Source: Nakamurella deserti (GTDB lineage Bacteria; Actinomycetota; Actinomycetes; Mycobacteriales; Nakamurellaceae). Taken from it: a stretch of DNA of 64,000 bases. The translations under genes were made by a program, and so were the position numbers. This document shows, piece by piece, positions 1 through 10,412 of the stretch (position 1 is the first letter of the stretch; every line of letters begins with the position of its first letter). The stretch lies in NCBI RefSeq assembly GCF_003260015.1, contig NZ_QCXS01000003.1, positions 734,315 through 798,314 on the forward strand, read 5' to 3'. The notes beneath the pieces were generated by a model. It had not been told where the DNA came from and did no database searches. It was given only the letters and a program-made list of their open reading frames with translations.

Positions 1-1
1 G

Positions 2-418
2 CGGACCCGGTCGTGGGTTCCCGCCCTGATCGTCTTCATCGGGCCCGCGGTCGCCGGCCTCCTCGTCCGGCTCAGCAAGCTGCTGACCCCCCGTAGCCGC
101 CCGCCGCAGATCGATCAGGTCGTGCTCACCGTCGAGCCGTCGTTCCCGTCCGGGCACGTCGCCGGTGCCGTCAGCCTGTACGGCTGCGTCGTGGTGGTCG
201 TCCTCATCGGCTTCTTCGGTCCCGTCAGCCGGCTCGCGGCGGTGCTGCTGGTGGCGGTGGCGGTGTTGCTGTCACTGATCGTCATCTGGACGCGGCTGTA
301 CCTGGCCGTGCACTGGTTCACCGACGTCACCGCCTCAGTGCTGCTGGCCGGTGTGGTCGTCGCCGGCACCCTCGCCGGGTACCGGCAGTTCGTCCGGAGC
401 CGGCCGCCCGTCGGCTGA
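2..418 (+). CDS. PAP2-superfamily phosphatase, C-terminal part
   Basis: The gene enters from the left edge of the window, so only the last 138 codons are present. The reading frame is open from base 2. Two of the three PAP2 phosphatase motifs are visible: PSGH with a following Ala, and a late R-x-Y-L-x-V-H-W-x-x-D block. Their Ser, His, Arg and His residues form the phosphohydrolase centre in this family. Hydrophobic stretches lie before, between and after the motifs, as expected of a membrane enzyme acting on lipid or isoprenoid phosphates. The first motif is upstream of the window, so the substrate (phosphatidate, undecaprenyl pyrophosphate or other) cannot be judged. The reading ends with TGA at 416-418. 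Confidence 0.8.
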   Translation, partial: RTRSWVPALIVFIGPAVAGLLVRLSKLLTPRSRPPQIDQVVLTVEPSFPSGHVAGAVSLYGCVVVVVLIGFFGPVSRLAAVLLVAVAVLLSLIVIWTRLYLAVHWFTDVTASVLLAGVVVAGTLAGYRQFVRSRPPVG

Positions 419-495
419 CGTCCGGGCCACCCTCGTCGGCCGTCCGACGCGGGGCTAGCCTGGGCGCATCGGAGGAACCCGGACGAGGGGGCACG

Positions 496-687
496 ATGCC
501 GCGACCACGACGCTGCCGGATCGGGTGGCACGACTTCGTCGACTTCCCGGACCCCAATCCCGAGTCCGGTGGACTCGAGAAGCAGGGGTACCGCGCGTGC
601 ACCCGGTGCAGCAAGGAACGCGACCAGCCGGTGTACCTCTCCCGGTCGAGCAGCTGGCCGCTGCCCGGCAACCGCCGCTGGGGGTGA
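496..687 (+). CDS. small hypothetical protein with a CxxC pair
   Basis: This 63-residue protein is of no family I can name. It has an ATG start preceded by a GAGGGGG ribosome-binding site at good spacing. The product is basic at the N-terminus, has an aromatic H-D-F-V-D-F-P-D stretch, and carries one C-x2-C pair (CTRC) near the middle, which could be half of a zinc site. It sits in the gap between the PAP2 gene and the convergent ackA gene. A small actinobacterial zinc-ribbon-like protein is a reasonable guess. It is short, so a spurious reading is possible, but the strong Shine-Dalgarno supports it. Confidence 0.5.
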   Translation: MPRPRRCRIGWHDFVDFPDPNPESGGLEKQGYRACTRCSKERDQPVYLSRSSSWPLPGNRRWG

Positions 688-703
688 GCCCCGGGCGCGG
701 CGG

Positions 704-1890
<1,187 letters not shown>

Positions 1891-1894
<4 letters not shown>

Positions 1895-4005
1895 GCCGGC
1901 ACTCCTTCGGAAGAGGCGGACGCCGCGTCGACGGACCGGGCGCGGGCCTGCGCCTGGATGGCAGTGATGACCACGGTGTTGACGATGTCGACGACCAGCG
2001 CACCGCGGGAGAGGTCGTTGACCGGCTTGTTCAGGCCCTGCAGCACGGGGCCGATGGCGACCGCGTTCGCGCTGCGCTGCACCGCCTTGTAGGTGTTGTT
2101 GCCGGTGTTGAGGTCCGGGAAGATCAGCACGGTTGCGCGGCCCGCCACCTGCGAGTCGGGCAGTTTGGACGCCGCGACCGACGGGTCCACCGCGGCGTCG
2201 TACTGGATGGGGCCCTCGACCAGCAGTTCGGGCCGGCGTTCGTGGACCATGCCGGTGGCCTCGCGGACCTTGTCCACGTCGGCGCCGCTGCCCGAGGTGC
2301 CCGTCGAGTACGACAGCATCGCCACCCGCGGGTCGACGCCGAACTGTGCCGCGGTGGCCGCGGACGAGATGGCGATGTCGGCGAGCTGGTCGGCCGTCGG
2401 GTCGGGATTGACGGCGCAGTCGCCGTAGACCAGCACCCGGTCGGCCAGGCACATCAGGAACACGCTGGAGACGATCTTCGTCCCGGGCACCGTCTTGACG
2501 ATCTCGAACGACGGCTTGATGGTGTGGGCGGTGGTGTGCGCAGCACCGGAGACCATCCCGTCGGCCAGGCCCAGGTGCACCATCATCGTGCCGAAGTAGG
2601 ACACGTCGGTGACGACCTCCCGGGCCTTCTCGATCGTCATCCCCTTGTGTGCGCGCAGCCGCTGGTACTCCACCGCGAACCGCTCGACCAGCTCCGGGTC
2701 CTGCGGGGACAGCACGCGGGCCCCACCCAGGGTCAGGCCCAGCGTCGAGGCCCGGGTCCGGACGGCGTTCTCGTCACCGAGGACGGTGATGTCGGCGACG
2801 CCGAGACGCAGCAGCGAATCGGTCGCCTGCAGGATGCGGTCGTCGTCGCCCTCCGGCAGCACGATGTGCCGGCGGTTCTCCCGCGCCCGGTCGATGAGGC
2901 GGAACTGGAACATGAGCGGGGTGGTGGCCTCGCTGTGGCTGATCTCGATGCCGGCGATCAGGGCGTCGACGTCGACGCTCTCGGCGAACACCCGCAGCGC
3001 GGTGTCGACCTTGACCGTCGACCCCGCGCGGAGCTTGCCCTGCACCTGGCTGAGCGCCGTCGCCGTCTCGTAGGTGCCGAGGTCGGTGACGATGATCGGC
3101 AGGTCACCGACGAGGCCGTCGATCAGGCGTTGCACCGGCTCCGGCGGCAGGTAGCCGCCGGTCAGCACGATGCAGGCCAGCGGCGGGAAGGTGCCGGCAT
3201 AGTGCGCGAGCACCAGTCCGGGCAGCAGGTCGTAGCGGTCGCCGGGAGCGATCACCGTGTAGTTGTCGTGCAGCCGGACCAACACGTTGGGCATCGACAT
3301 CGCAGCCACCACGAAACCCATGGACTCCCGGGCCAGCGCCTCCGGGGAGTCGCCACGGACGATGCGGCCGTCGCAGGCGGCGATCAGCTGGCCGATCGAC
3401 GGCGCGATCAGCGTGGGCAGCTCCGGGATGGCGCCGACGCCGAGCGCCCCGTCGGCGGCGAGCAGCTCGCGCACCTGCGCCACGGCGTCCGGGTCGACCC
3501 GGTTGGCGATGACCGCGACCGGGTTCGCGTGCAGGCCGGCCAACTCGGCGCGGGCCAGCTCGGCCGACAGCCGGATCTCCTCGGGCGTGCGGCCCTGGCC
3601 GCTGACCACCAGCACCACCGGCGACCCCAGGTTGGCGGCGACCTCGGCGTTGAAGGCCAGCTCGCTGCCGGTGGCGATGTCGGTGTAGTCGCTGCCGAGG
3701 ACCACGATGACGTCGAACTGTTCGGCCATCTCGTAGTAGCGGCGCAGGATCTCCGACAGCGCGCCGTCCGGATCGCGGTGCAGCGCGTCGTAGCTGATGC
3801 CGATGGTGCTCCGGTAGTCCTGCTCGACCGCCGGATGCGACAGCAGCAGCTCCACCACCCGGTCGGTCTCGGTGTCGGACTTGGTCACCGGGCGGAAGAC
3901 CCCGACGCGTTCGACACTGCGGGTGAGCTGGTCGAGCAGCCCGAAGGCCACGGTGGACTTGCCCGAGTTCCCCTCGGGGGAGGCGACGTACACGCTGCGG
4001 GACAT
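1891..4005 (-). CDS. pta: phosphate acetyltransferase (long form)
   Basis: This gene encodes phosphate acetyltransferase of 704 residues, the long multidomain form. The N-terminus is a P-loop, dethiobiotin-synthetase-like domain (SPEGNSGKST at about residues 9-18). A DRTGG-type middle domain follows, then the C-terminal PTA_PTB catalytic domain from about residue 370 (VLPEGDDDRILQA onward, with the G-T-S-G-S-G-A-D-V segment). It converts acetyl-CoA and phosphate to acetyl phosphate. It is the first gene of the pta-ackA operon. The gap to the divergent hydrolase gene is about 85 bp and must hold both promoters. Confidence 0.97.
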
Positions 4006-4090
4006 GCCCTGCAGGGTAAGGGTGATCGGCCCGGGTCGGCAGCGCGGGCGGCGGCGGACGCCGGGTCGGGATCACGCCTACGATGACGCC

Positions 4091-5062
4091 GTGACCACCC
4101 CCGTCGAGGATGTCCTCGGAGCCCCGTTCAGCGCCCAGACGCTGAACCTGCGGCCCGACGACGAGGGCCCGGTGGTCGCGACCCTGGTCCGGCGGACCCC
4201 CATCGGCCGGCACCGCCGCGCGGTGCTCTACCTGCACGGATTCGTCGACTACTTCTTCCACGTGCACGTCGCGCAGGAGTGGGTCGACCACGGGTACGAC
4301 TTCTACGCCCTCGACCTGCGCAAGTACGGCCGCTCCATCCGGGCCCACCAGACCGTCAACGACGTCACCGATCTCGCCGACTACGACGAGGAGATCGACG
4401 AGGCGGTGCGGATCATCCGTGAGGAGGGTCACGACGTCGTCGTCCTGCTGGCGCACTCCACCGGCGGCCTGATCGCACCGCTCTGGGCGCACCGCCGGCG
4501 GGGCCTGCACCTGATCGACGCGATGGTGCTCAACAGCCCGTTCTTCGATCTCAACGGCACCGCCCTGGAGCGGGGCCTGCTCACCCGGGTCATCGACGTG
4601 GCGGGGCGCTTCCTGCCGCGGCTGGTGGTGTCGTCGTTGGCGTCGGCCTACGCGCAGGCACTGCACACCACCAACGGCGGTGAGTGGGACTTCGACACCT
4701 CCTGGAAGTCGATCGCCGAGTCGCCGGTGCGGGCCGGTTGGCTGCGGGCCGTCCGGCGCGGGCAGAAGCGACTCAACGCCGGCCTCGCCATCGACGTGCC
4801 GGTGCTGGTGATCACCTCGGCCCGCTCCGGGGATGGCCGGACGCCGGGTCCGCACCACCGGGACTCCGACTGCGTGCTCGACGTCGAGCACATGTGGCGC
4901 GGCGCCCGGGTGATCGGGCCCGAGGTCACCGTCGTGACCGTCGAGGGCGGCCTGCACGACCTCTCGCTCTCACCCACCGCTGTCCGGAACCGCTTCTTCC
5001 GTGAGGTCTTCGACTGGACCGCCACCCACGTGCCCGACGTCCAGCGGCTCCGACCGGTCTGA
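4091..5062 (+). CDS. alpha/beta hydrolase, S33-type lysophospholipase-like
   Basis: This 323-residue alpha/beta-hydrolase belongs to the serine aminopeptidase S33/monoacylglycerol-lipase type. The oxyanion-hole region is YLHGFVDYF. The nucleophile elbow reads A-H-S-T-G-G, with Ala replacing the usual first Gly of GxSxG. The acid is probably in the H-R-D-S-D-C-V-L-D stretch and the catalytic His is in GGLHDL near the C-terminus. There is no signal peptide, so it is likely cytoplasmic. I chose the GTG at 4091 because homology to the family begins a few residues later and an upstream reading would run into the pta promoter. The exact lipid or ester substrate is not evident. Confidence 0.85.
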   Translation: MTTPVEDVLGAPFSAQTLNLRPDDEGPVVATLVRRTPIGRHRRAVLYLHGFVDYFFHVHVAQEWVDHGYDFYALDLRKYGRSIRAHQTVNDVTDLADYDEEIDEAVRIIREEGHDVVVLLAHSTGGLIAPLWAHRRRGLHLIDAMVLNSPFFDLNGTALERGLLTRVIDVAGRFLPRLVVSSLASAYAQALHTTNGGEWDFDTSWKSIAESPVRAGWLRAVRRGQKRLNAGLAIDVPVLVITSARSGDGRTPGPHHRDSDCVLDVEHMWRGARVIGPEVTVVTVEGGLHDLSLSPTAVRNRFFREVFDWTATHVPDVQRLRPV

Positions 5063-5126
5063 AGCACCGCTCACAGTTGCCCCGTTCGCTGGTCCGACCG
5101 GGTGACGTGAACGTAGGATCCGGTCC

Positions 5127-5792
5127 GTGAAGGCCGACACCACGACCCGGTGGGGACACGGACGCCACCTGACGGGACGCGTCCACCAGGTCAGCGTGGT
5201 CGTCGGTGGCACCCGGATCCCGGTGACGGCCCCGCACCCGGTGACGCCCGGCGGGCTCGGGGACGACGACGCTCACGGCGGGGTCGAGCGGGCCGTCACG
5301 GTGCACCCGTGGGAGCACTACGCGGCCTGGTCGGCCGCCGGGTTGCCCCCGCTGGACGAGCCGGCGTTCGGCGAGCACCTGACCACCGTCGGACTGCTCG
5401 AGCACGAGGTCTTCGTCGGCGACACCTTCCGCTGGGGCACCGCCGAGCTGCAGGTCAGTGCGCCGGCGCAGCCCGATCCCGGGCTGGCGGGCCGCGACGT
5501 GGCCGTCCGGCTGCAGCGCGGCGGCCGGACGGGCTTCCACCTGCGGGTCGTGCGCGCCGGCCGAGCCGGCCCGGAGGACCCGCTGGAACTCGTCGACGTC
5601 GACCCGGCGGGCGTGAGCCTGGCCACGGTGGCCCTGGCGCTGGCGGACGGCCCGGCGGCGGCCGGCGTCTCGGCCGAGCGGCTGCTGCTGCTGCGCGCGG
5701 TGCTGCCGGCCGACCTCGTGGACGTCTGGGAGAAGCTGCTCGCCGTTCCCCACCTGGACACATCGACCGGATCGGGCTCGGCCGTTCGATGA
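5127..5792 (+). CDS. MOSC-domain protein, YiiM-like
   Basis: This 221-residue protein matches the MOSC fold of the YiiM group. Its G-D-D-D-A-H-G-G-x-x-x-A-V block is followed by H-P-W-E-H-Y-A-A-W and by G-L-L-E-H-E-V-F-V-G-D-T-F-R-W-G. MOSC proteins handle sulfur or molybdenum-linked sulfur, usually through a conserved Cys in a P-R-x-P-C segment. Here that segment reads Q-P-D-P-G-L, and I see no Cys in the protein. Its chemistry may therefore differ or be lost. A C-terminal helical region follows, as in YiiM. The start is GTG at 5127. It stands alone between the hydrolase and the flippase-like gene. Confidence 0.75.
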   Translation: MKADTTTRWGHGRHLTGRVHQVSVVVGGTRIPVTAPHPVTPGGLGDDDAHGGVERAVTVHPWEHYAAWSAAGLPPLDEPAFGEHLTTVGLLEHEVFVGDTFRWGTAELQVSAPAQPDPGLAGRDVAVRLQRGGRTGFHLRVVRAGRAGPEDPLELVDVDPAGVSLATVALALADGPAAAGVSAERLLLLRAVLPADLVDVWEKLLAVPHLDTSTGSGSAVR

Positions 5793-5914
5793 CCGGGACA
5801 CCGACGCGACAGGCCGCCGGGACGACCGACACGAATGACCACCAGGGGTCCCCACTGGGTACAACCCCCACCACTGCCCCTGATTCTTCCCTGATCCGGG
5901 CCTGAACGCGGGGT

Positions 5915-7243
5915 ATGTACGTGACAGCGCAGCAAGACACCAGGCACCATCAGAGGGTGGACGTCAGCGAGCTGGACGACAGCGAACCCGCCGACCGCGG
6001 ACTGTCGCGGGCGGGGCTGTCGTTGGACGTCGGGGCGCTGCCCGGCGGTGCCTCGTTGATACCCGTGCCGGAGGCCGACCGCAAGCGGCCGCGGCAGACC
6101 CGGTGGCACAAGACCTGGCCCAAGGACCCGGCCGCACCCGGCGCCGACGTCGATCCCGCTGACCCGCACGACGAGCACGACGAGCACGACGAGACCCCCA
6201 AGCCCCGGTCCAGGTGGCGCACGCCGCTGAAGATCGTCGGCATCCTGGTGATGCTGGTGGTGATCGGCTTCGCGCTGCAGGGCAAGCTGCCCAAGCCGTC
6301 CGAGGTGTGGGCGGCCCTGCTGACCGCGAACTGGCTGTGGGTGCTCGTCGGCGCGGTGGCCATGGTCGTGTCGATCTACGCGTTCGCCGAGCAGCAGCGT
6401 CAACTGCTCGCGGCCTTCGACACCCGCATCAGCCGCAAGCGGATCACGATCATCACCTACGGCGGCACCGCGCTCACCAACAGCCTGCCCGCCGGAGCCG
6501 CGGTCTCCGCCGGCTACTCGTTCACCCAGTACCGCGCCAGCGGCGCCAACCGCGCGACGGCAGCGACCGTGATGGTGCTGTCCGGACTGCTGTCCATCGG
6601 GTCGCTGGCGGTGATGTACTTCCTGGTCATCGGCGCCGCCACCGGCGGGGCGTTCCTGACGCTGCTGCGCAACAACCCCGTCGTCTTCGGCCTGGTCGCG
6701 CTGGCGGCCGTGGGACTGGTGGGGATCTACCTGAAGCGGCGCATCAAGGGCAAGCCCACCGACATCATGGACCGGCCGACGCCGAAGCTCGACCGCTTCG
6801 AGGGCCGCTACCCCAAGCTCGGCGCGCTGGCCCGGGACGGCCTCGAGACCGTCCGTCAGGCGCGCCTGGTGCGACTGCGCTACCTGACCATCGCCATCGG
6901 CTGGAGCCTGCTGAAGTGGGCGGCGGAGGCGATCTGCCTGCTCGCGTCGTGCTGGGCGTTCGACATCGAGACCGACCTGGTCAAGCTGTCCGTGGTGTAC
7001 CTGAGCGTGCAGCTCGTCCGGCAGGTGCCGTTCACCCCGGGTGGCATCGGGCTGGTCGAGGCGGCGCTCCTGGCGGGGCTGGTGTCCTCGGGCGCCGCAC
7101 ACGGCCCGGCCGCGGCCGCGGTCGTCGTGTACCGGCTGATGTCGGCCTGGCTGATCATCCCCATCGGTTTCGGCCTGGTCGCCAACCTCAAGCGGCACGA
7201 CGCGCGCAAGGCCGCCCGGTTGGAAGCCGAACACGCCGCCTGA
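5915..7243 (+). CDS. flippase-like membrane protein (LPG-synthase TM domain family)
   Basis: This protein of up to 442 residues has a long charged cytoplasmic N-terminus with an Asp-Glu-His run (DEHDEHDE, about residues 89-96). About eight hydrophobic helices follow from about residue 105. The pattern is that of the YbhN/UPF0104 or lysylphosphatidylglycerol-synthase transmembrane family, including the terminal F-T-P-G-G-I-G-L-V-E-A block. Members are thought to flip lipids or lipid-linked saccharides across the membrane. The catalytic synthetase domain of MprF is absent, so aminoacyl transfer is not expected. The ATG at 5915 gives the longest form. A GTG at 5957 behind a GAGG run would remove the first 14 residues and is equally possible. 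Confidence 0.8.
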   Translation: MYVTAQQDTRHHQRVDVSELDDSEPADRGLSRAGLSLDVGALPGGASLIPVPEADRKRPRQTRWHKTWPKDPAAPGADVDPADPHDEHDEHDETPKPRSRWRTPLKIVGILVMLVVIGFALQGKLPKPSEVWAALLTANWLWVLVGAVAMVVSIYAFAEQQRQLLAAFDTRISRKRITIITYGGTALTNSLPAGAAVSAGYSFTQYRASGANRATAATVMVLSGLLSIGSLAVMYFLVIGAATGGAFLTLLRNNPVVFGLVALAAVGLVGIYLKRRIKGKPTDIMDRPTPKLDRFEGRYPKLGALARDGLETVRQARLVRLRYLTIAIGWSLLKWAAEAICLLASCWAFDIETDLVKLSVVYLSVQLVRQVPFTPGGIGLVEAALLAGLVSSGAAHGPAAAAVVVYRLMSAWLIIPIGFGLVANLKRHDARKAARLEAEHAA

Positions 7244-7314
7244 CCCCGGGAACGTGCTCGTCGCCGGCGTCCCGCCCGAGCCGCCGCCCGCGGGGCCGCG
7301 CAAGCCCGACGGGC

Positions 7315-7334
7315 CCGCCCGGCAGGCCGGGCGG
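7315..7334. terminator. GC-rich hairpin between convergent genes
   Basis: CCGCCCGG is followed by a four-base loop and CCGGGCGG. The hairpin lies between the convergent flippase-like and metallopeptidase genes. There is no T-run, so its role as a terminator is only suggested by its position. Confidence 0.35.
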
Positions 7335-7408
7335 ACCGCCGTCCGACGGGCTGACCAGCGGTCCTGCGCCCGGTCCGCGGGATCCCCGGCGGACCGGAGC
7401 GCCGGGCC

Positions 7409-8803
7409 TCAGCCGGAGACGCCGCAGCTGGTCGCCCCGCCGTTGACCCCGGCGCGGAAGGCGTCCATCCGTTCGAAGGCCGTCACGTCGCCGGCGTCGA
7501 CGACCGTGTTCTGGTCGTCGGCGGACAGCAGCATCACGGTCGCCTCGTCGAAGTCACCGGGGCTCAGCGACACCTCGTACGGGTTGTCGCGGGTCAGCGC
7601 GCTGGCCACCGCGCCGGTCAGGCAGCTGGCGGCGGACATGGCCAGCGGATCGTCGGCGGAGAAGCCCAGCTCGACGATCGCCGCGGTCCCGTAAGCCAGG
7701 CCGAGCGCGGTCATCATCGCGAAGTCCCCGTACTCCTCGTGCACATCCTGCAGTTCCGACTCGTCGGAGATGACCACGGCGTTGGCACCCTGGCAGTACG
7801 ACACGGTCCGGTTGCTGCTGCACGACGGGTCACCGCTGCCGCCGAAGACCAGCTTGGGGGCCTCCCACGTGCCGCCGAGTTCCGGGAACTGGTCGGCGTA
7901 GAACTGCCCGAAGATGGCCTGCGCGAAATCCAGGGACGAGTCGTAGGAGGCGTCGCCCGGGTCGGGGTTGGCCAGCTCCTGCTGGCTGAACTCGGCCTGG
8001 GTGAAGACCCGGTCGTCGTCGAAGTTGTCGCGGCAGGCCTCCGGTCCCTGCTCGTAGCCCTCCTGCATGGCGCTGACCCGGTCGAAGGCGCTCCCGTGCT
8101 GACCCTGGGCGTCGGGATCGGAGCCGACCTCGCTGGGCAGCTCGAGCGCCCACGCCAGCATCGTCTCGTCGAGGTTGGCCGGGTCGAAGCGGAAGTGCGG
8201 GTTCTCGCCGTCGCGCACACCGGCCGCCCAGACGCCGGCGAAGCAGTCGGCCTGCGTCTCGGCGACGATCGAGCGGACGTCGAACATGCCCTCCCGCTCC
8301 TGGATGGTGTGTCCGAGCTCGTGCGCCAGCACGAGACCGACCTGCATGTCGCTGTACTCGCCGGCGAACCGGTCCAGCAGCGGACGCCAGTAGGCGACCT
8401 CGTCGTCCCGGGTGCAGTAGAAGGCGTTCTCCTCGATGATCGGGTCGTCGGGGCTCTCCATGCAGCCCGACTTGTTGCCCTCGCCGGGGCCGATCGAGAA
8501 GTAGCCGCCGGTCGGCGGCTCGAACTCGTGGCCGAAGACGTCGGGGTACCAGGACGAGTAGTGCGCGACGACGTCGTCGAGGGCGTCCCGGGCGATCTGG
8601 TCGGCCCCGCCCTCCTCGGCGAACTCGATCGGGAAGTCCGACGGGGTGTAGCCGGCGGGTTTGCCCGCGGGCGGGACCGCCTCCGGGTCGGGCGCCGCGG
8701 TACCGGCGATACCGGTGGCGCAGCCGGCGAGCAGCACGGCGGCCAGCCCGAAGCCGAGGGCGGCGCGGCGACGCCGGGCGGTGCGACCAGCATGAACGTG
8801 CAT
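7409..8803 (-). CDS. secreted neutral zinc metallopeptidase, lipoprotein
   Basis: This 464-residue protein has a lipoprotein signal peptide: a basic start, a hydrophobic core and an LLAGC lipobox at about residues 24-28. The mature part matches the neutral zinc metallopeptidase family (YpfJ-like). It has HELGH as the HExxH zinc and catalytic site, followed by E-T-Q-A-D-C-F-A-G with the third ligand Glu. It should be anchored on the outer face of the membrane. Several Cys residues downstream could form disulfides. GGAGG sits at good spacing before the ATG at 8803. The gene is monocistronic. Its natural substrate is unknown. Confidence 0.88.
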   Translation of the reverse strand: MHVHAGRTARRRRAALGFGLAAVLLAGCATGIAGTAAPDPEAVPPAGKPAGYTPSDFPIEFAEEGGADQIARDALDDVVAHYSSWYPDVFGHEFEPPTGGYFSIGPGEGNKSGCMESPDDPIIEENAFYCTRDDEVAYWRPLLDRFAGEYSDMQVGLVLAHELGHTIQEREGMFDVRSIVAETQADCFAGVWAAGVRDGENPHFRFDPANLDETMLAWALELPSEVGSDPDAQGQHGSAFDRVSAMQEGYEQGPEACRDNFDDDRVFTQAEFSQQELANPDPGDASYDSSLDFAQAIFGQFYADQFPELGGTWEAPKLVFGGSGDPSCSSNRTVSYCQGANAVVISDESELQDVHEEYGDFAMMTALGLAYGTAAIVELGFSADDPLAMSAASCLTGAVASALTRDNPYEVSLSPGDFDEATVMLLSADDQNTVVDAGDVTAFERMDAFRAGVNGGATSCGVSG

Positions 8804-9007
8804 CGGGGTCCTCCGTGTGCTGCGGGCGGCTGCGGGTGGCCGCGCCGGTGCCGTCGGTGCCGCGGTCCGGTGCTGTCGGTGTACCCGGACCGTGGGGGTG
8901 TCACAGCGTCAGATGCGCCGGAGGGCCCGAAGGTTCCGGTGCTCCTCCCGCATTGTGCGTGAACCCGCGACCGGCCGTCCGGGGATCCCCTCCCCCGCCG
9001 CGACGGG

Positions 9008-10342
9008 TCAGGCGCGCGCCGCCGGGGCCGGGGAAGCGGAGTCCCGCGGCGGACGCACCGGCCACAGCGCCGCGAGTCCGGCGAGCAGCACGACGAGGAT
9101 GCCGATGATGCCGGCGCGGTCGTTGTCGAACAGGAAGGTGAACAGACCGAACAGGGCGGGGGCCAGGAACGACACGGCGCGGCCGGTGGTGGCGTAGAGA
9201 CCGAACATCTGGCCCTCCCGGCCGGGCGGGGACAGCCGCGCCAGGTAGGTGCGCGACGACGACTGGGCCGGGCCGACGAACAGGCACAGGATCAGGCCGA
9301 AGATCCAGAACGACGTCGGACCGGAGACGAACAGCAGCACGATCGAGGTGATGATGAGGCCCACCAGGGACACCACGATGACCGACTTGGGGCCGGTGCG
9401 GTCGTCGAAGCGTCCGGCCACCAGCGCACCGACCGCCGAGATGACGTTCGCGGCGACCCCGAAGATGAGCACGTCGGCCTCGCTGATGCCGTAGACGGTG
9501 ACCGCGAGGACCGCGCCGAAGGTGAAGATCGCGGCCAGCCCGTCCCGGAACAGCGCGCTCGCCCCGAGGAAGAACACGGTGTGCCGGTCGGTGCGGTACA
9601 GGTCACGCAGGTCGGCGAACAGCAGCCGGTAGGACGCGACGAAGCCGACCTTCGGCGCCGTCGGCGGCGCCGCGACCTCCGGCACCCGGAACAGCACCGG
9701 CACGGCGAACACGGCGAACCAGGCGGCGGCGAACAGCGCGACCATCCGGTACCGCAGACCGCCGTCGTCGCCCGCACCGAACCAGCCCTCGTCCGGGGCG
9801 ATGAAGCCCACGTAGCAGATCAAGAGCAGCACGATGCCGCCGAAATAGCCCATCGACCAGCCGAAACCCGACACCCGGCCGATGTTGTCCGGGGTCGAGA
9901 CCTGCCGGATCATCGCGTTGTAGGAGACCTCGGCGAACTGGAAGGTGATGGAGCCCAGGCCCATCAGGACCAGACCCAGCCACAGGTAGGTGTGGTCGTC
10001 GCGCACCCAGAACAACCCGACCATCACCAGCGCGGTGAGCGCACTCCAGGTGGCCAGGGACCGTCGCCGCCGGCCGCTCGCGTCCGCGCGCTGACCGGCG
10101 ACGGGTGCCAGCACCGCGATGACGAAACCGGCGATGCCCAGCGACCAGCCGAGCCAGGTGTTGGCGCTGATCCGGCCGGGCAGGTCGGCACCGACGACCT
10201 TGGTCAGGTACGGCGAGAACACGAAGGTGACGATGACGGCGTTGAAGGCCGCCGACCCCCAGTCCCAGAGCCCCCACGCGAAGACCGTGCTCCGCGGTAC
10301 GGGAGCCGAGATCGACGCTGGCCCGACGGCCGCTGATGTCAT
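9008..10342 (-). CDS. MFS transporter, UMF1/Atg22-like
   Basis: This is a 444-residue multi-pass transporter. The N-terminal F-A-W-G-L-W-D-W-G-S-A-A-F-N-A-V block with F-S-P-Y-L matches the UMF1 family of the major facilitator superfamily, which is related to the yeast vacuolar effluxer Atg22. About twelve hydrophobic helices are visible, with a long loop in the middle. Its substrate in bacteria is not established. I placed the start at the ATG at 10342, where family similarity begins. Longer in-frame readings would run into the divergent udgX gene. The 70-bp gap to udgX holds both promoters. Confidence 0.85.
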   Translation of the reverse strand: MTSAAVGPASISAPVPRSTVFAWGLWDWGSAAFNAVIVTFVFSPYLTKVVGADLPGRISANTWLGWSLGIAGFVIAVLAPVAGQRADASGRRRRSLATWSALTALVMVGLFWVRDDHTYLWLGLVLMGLGSITFQFAEVSYNAMIRQVSTPDNIGRVSGFGWSMGYFGGIVLLLICYVGFIAPDEGWFGAGDDGGLRYRMVALFAAAWFAVFAVPVLFRVPEVAAPPTAPKVGFVASYRLLFADLRDLYRTDRHTVFFLGASALFRDGLAAIFTFGAVLAVTVYGISEADVLIFGVAANVISAVGALVAGRFDDRTGPKSVIVVSLVGLIITSIVLLFVSGPTSFWIFGLILCLFVGPAQSSSRTYLARLSPPGREGQMFGLYATTGRAVSFLAPALFGLFTFLFDNDRAGIIGILVVLLAGLAALWPVRPPRDSASPAPAARA

Positions 10343-10412
10343 GCCTGGGATCGTAGGGCCGGACGGTGTCCATCGGGGTTCACGGCACCGCGACGACGGG
10401 TAGCTGACCACC

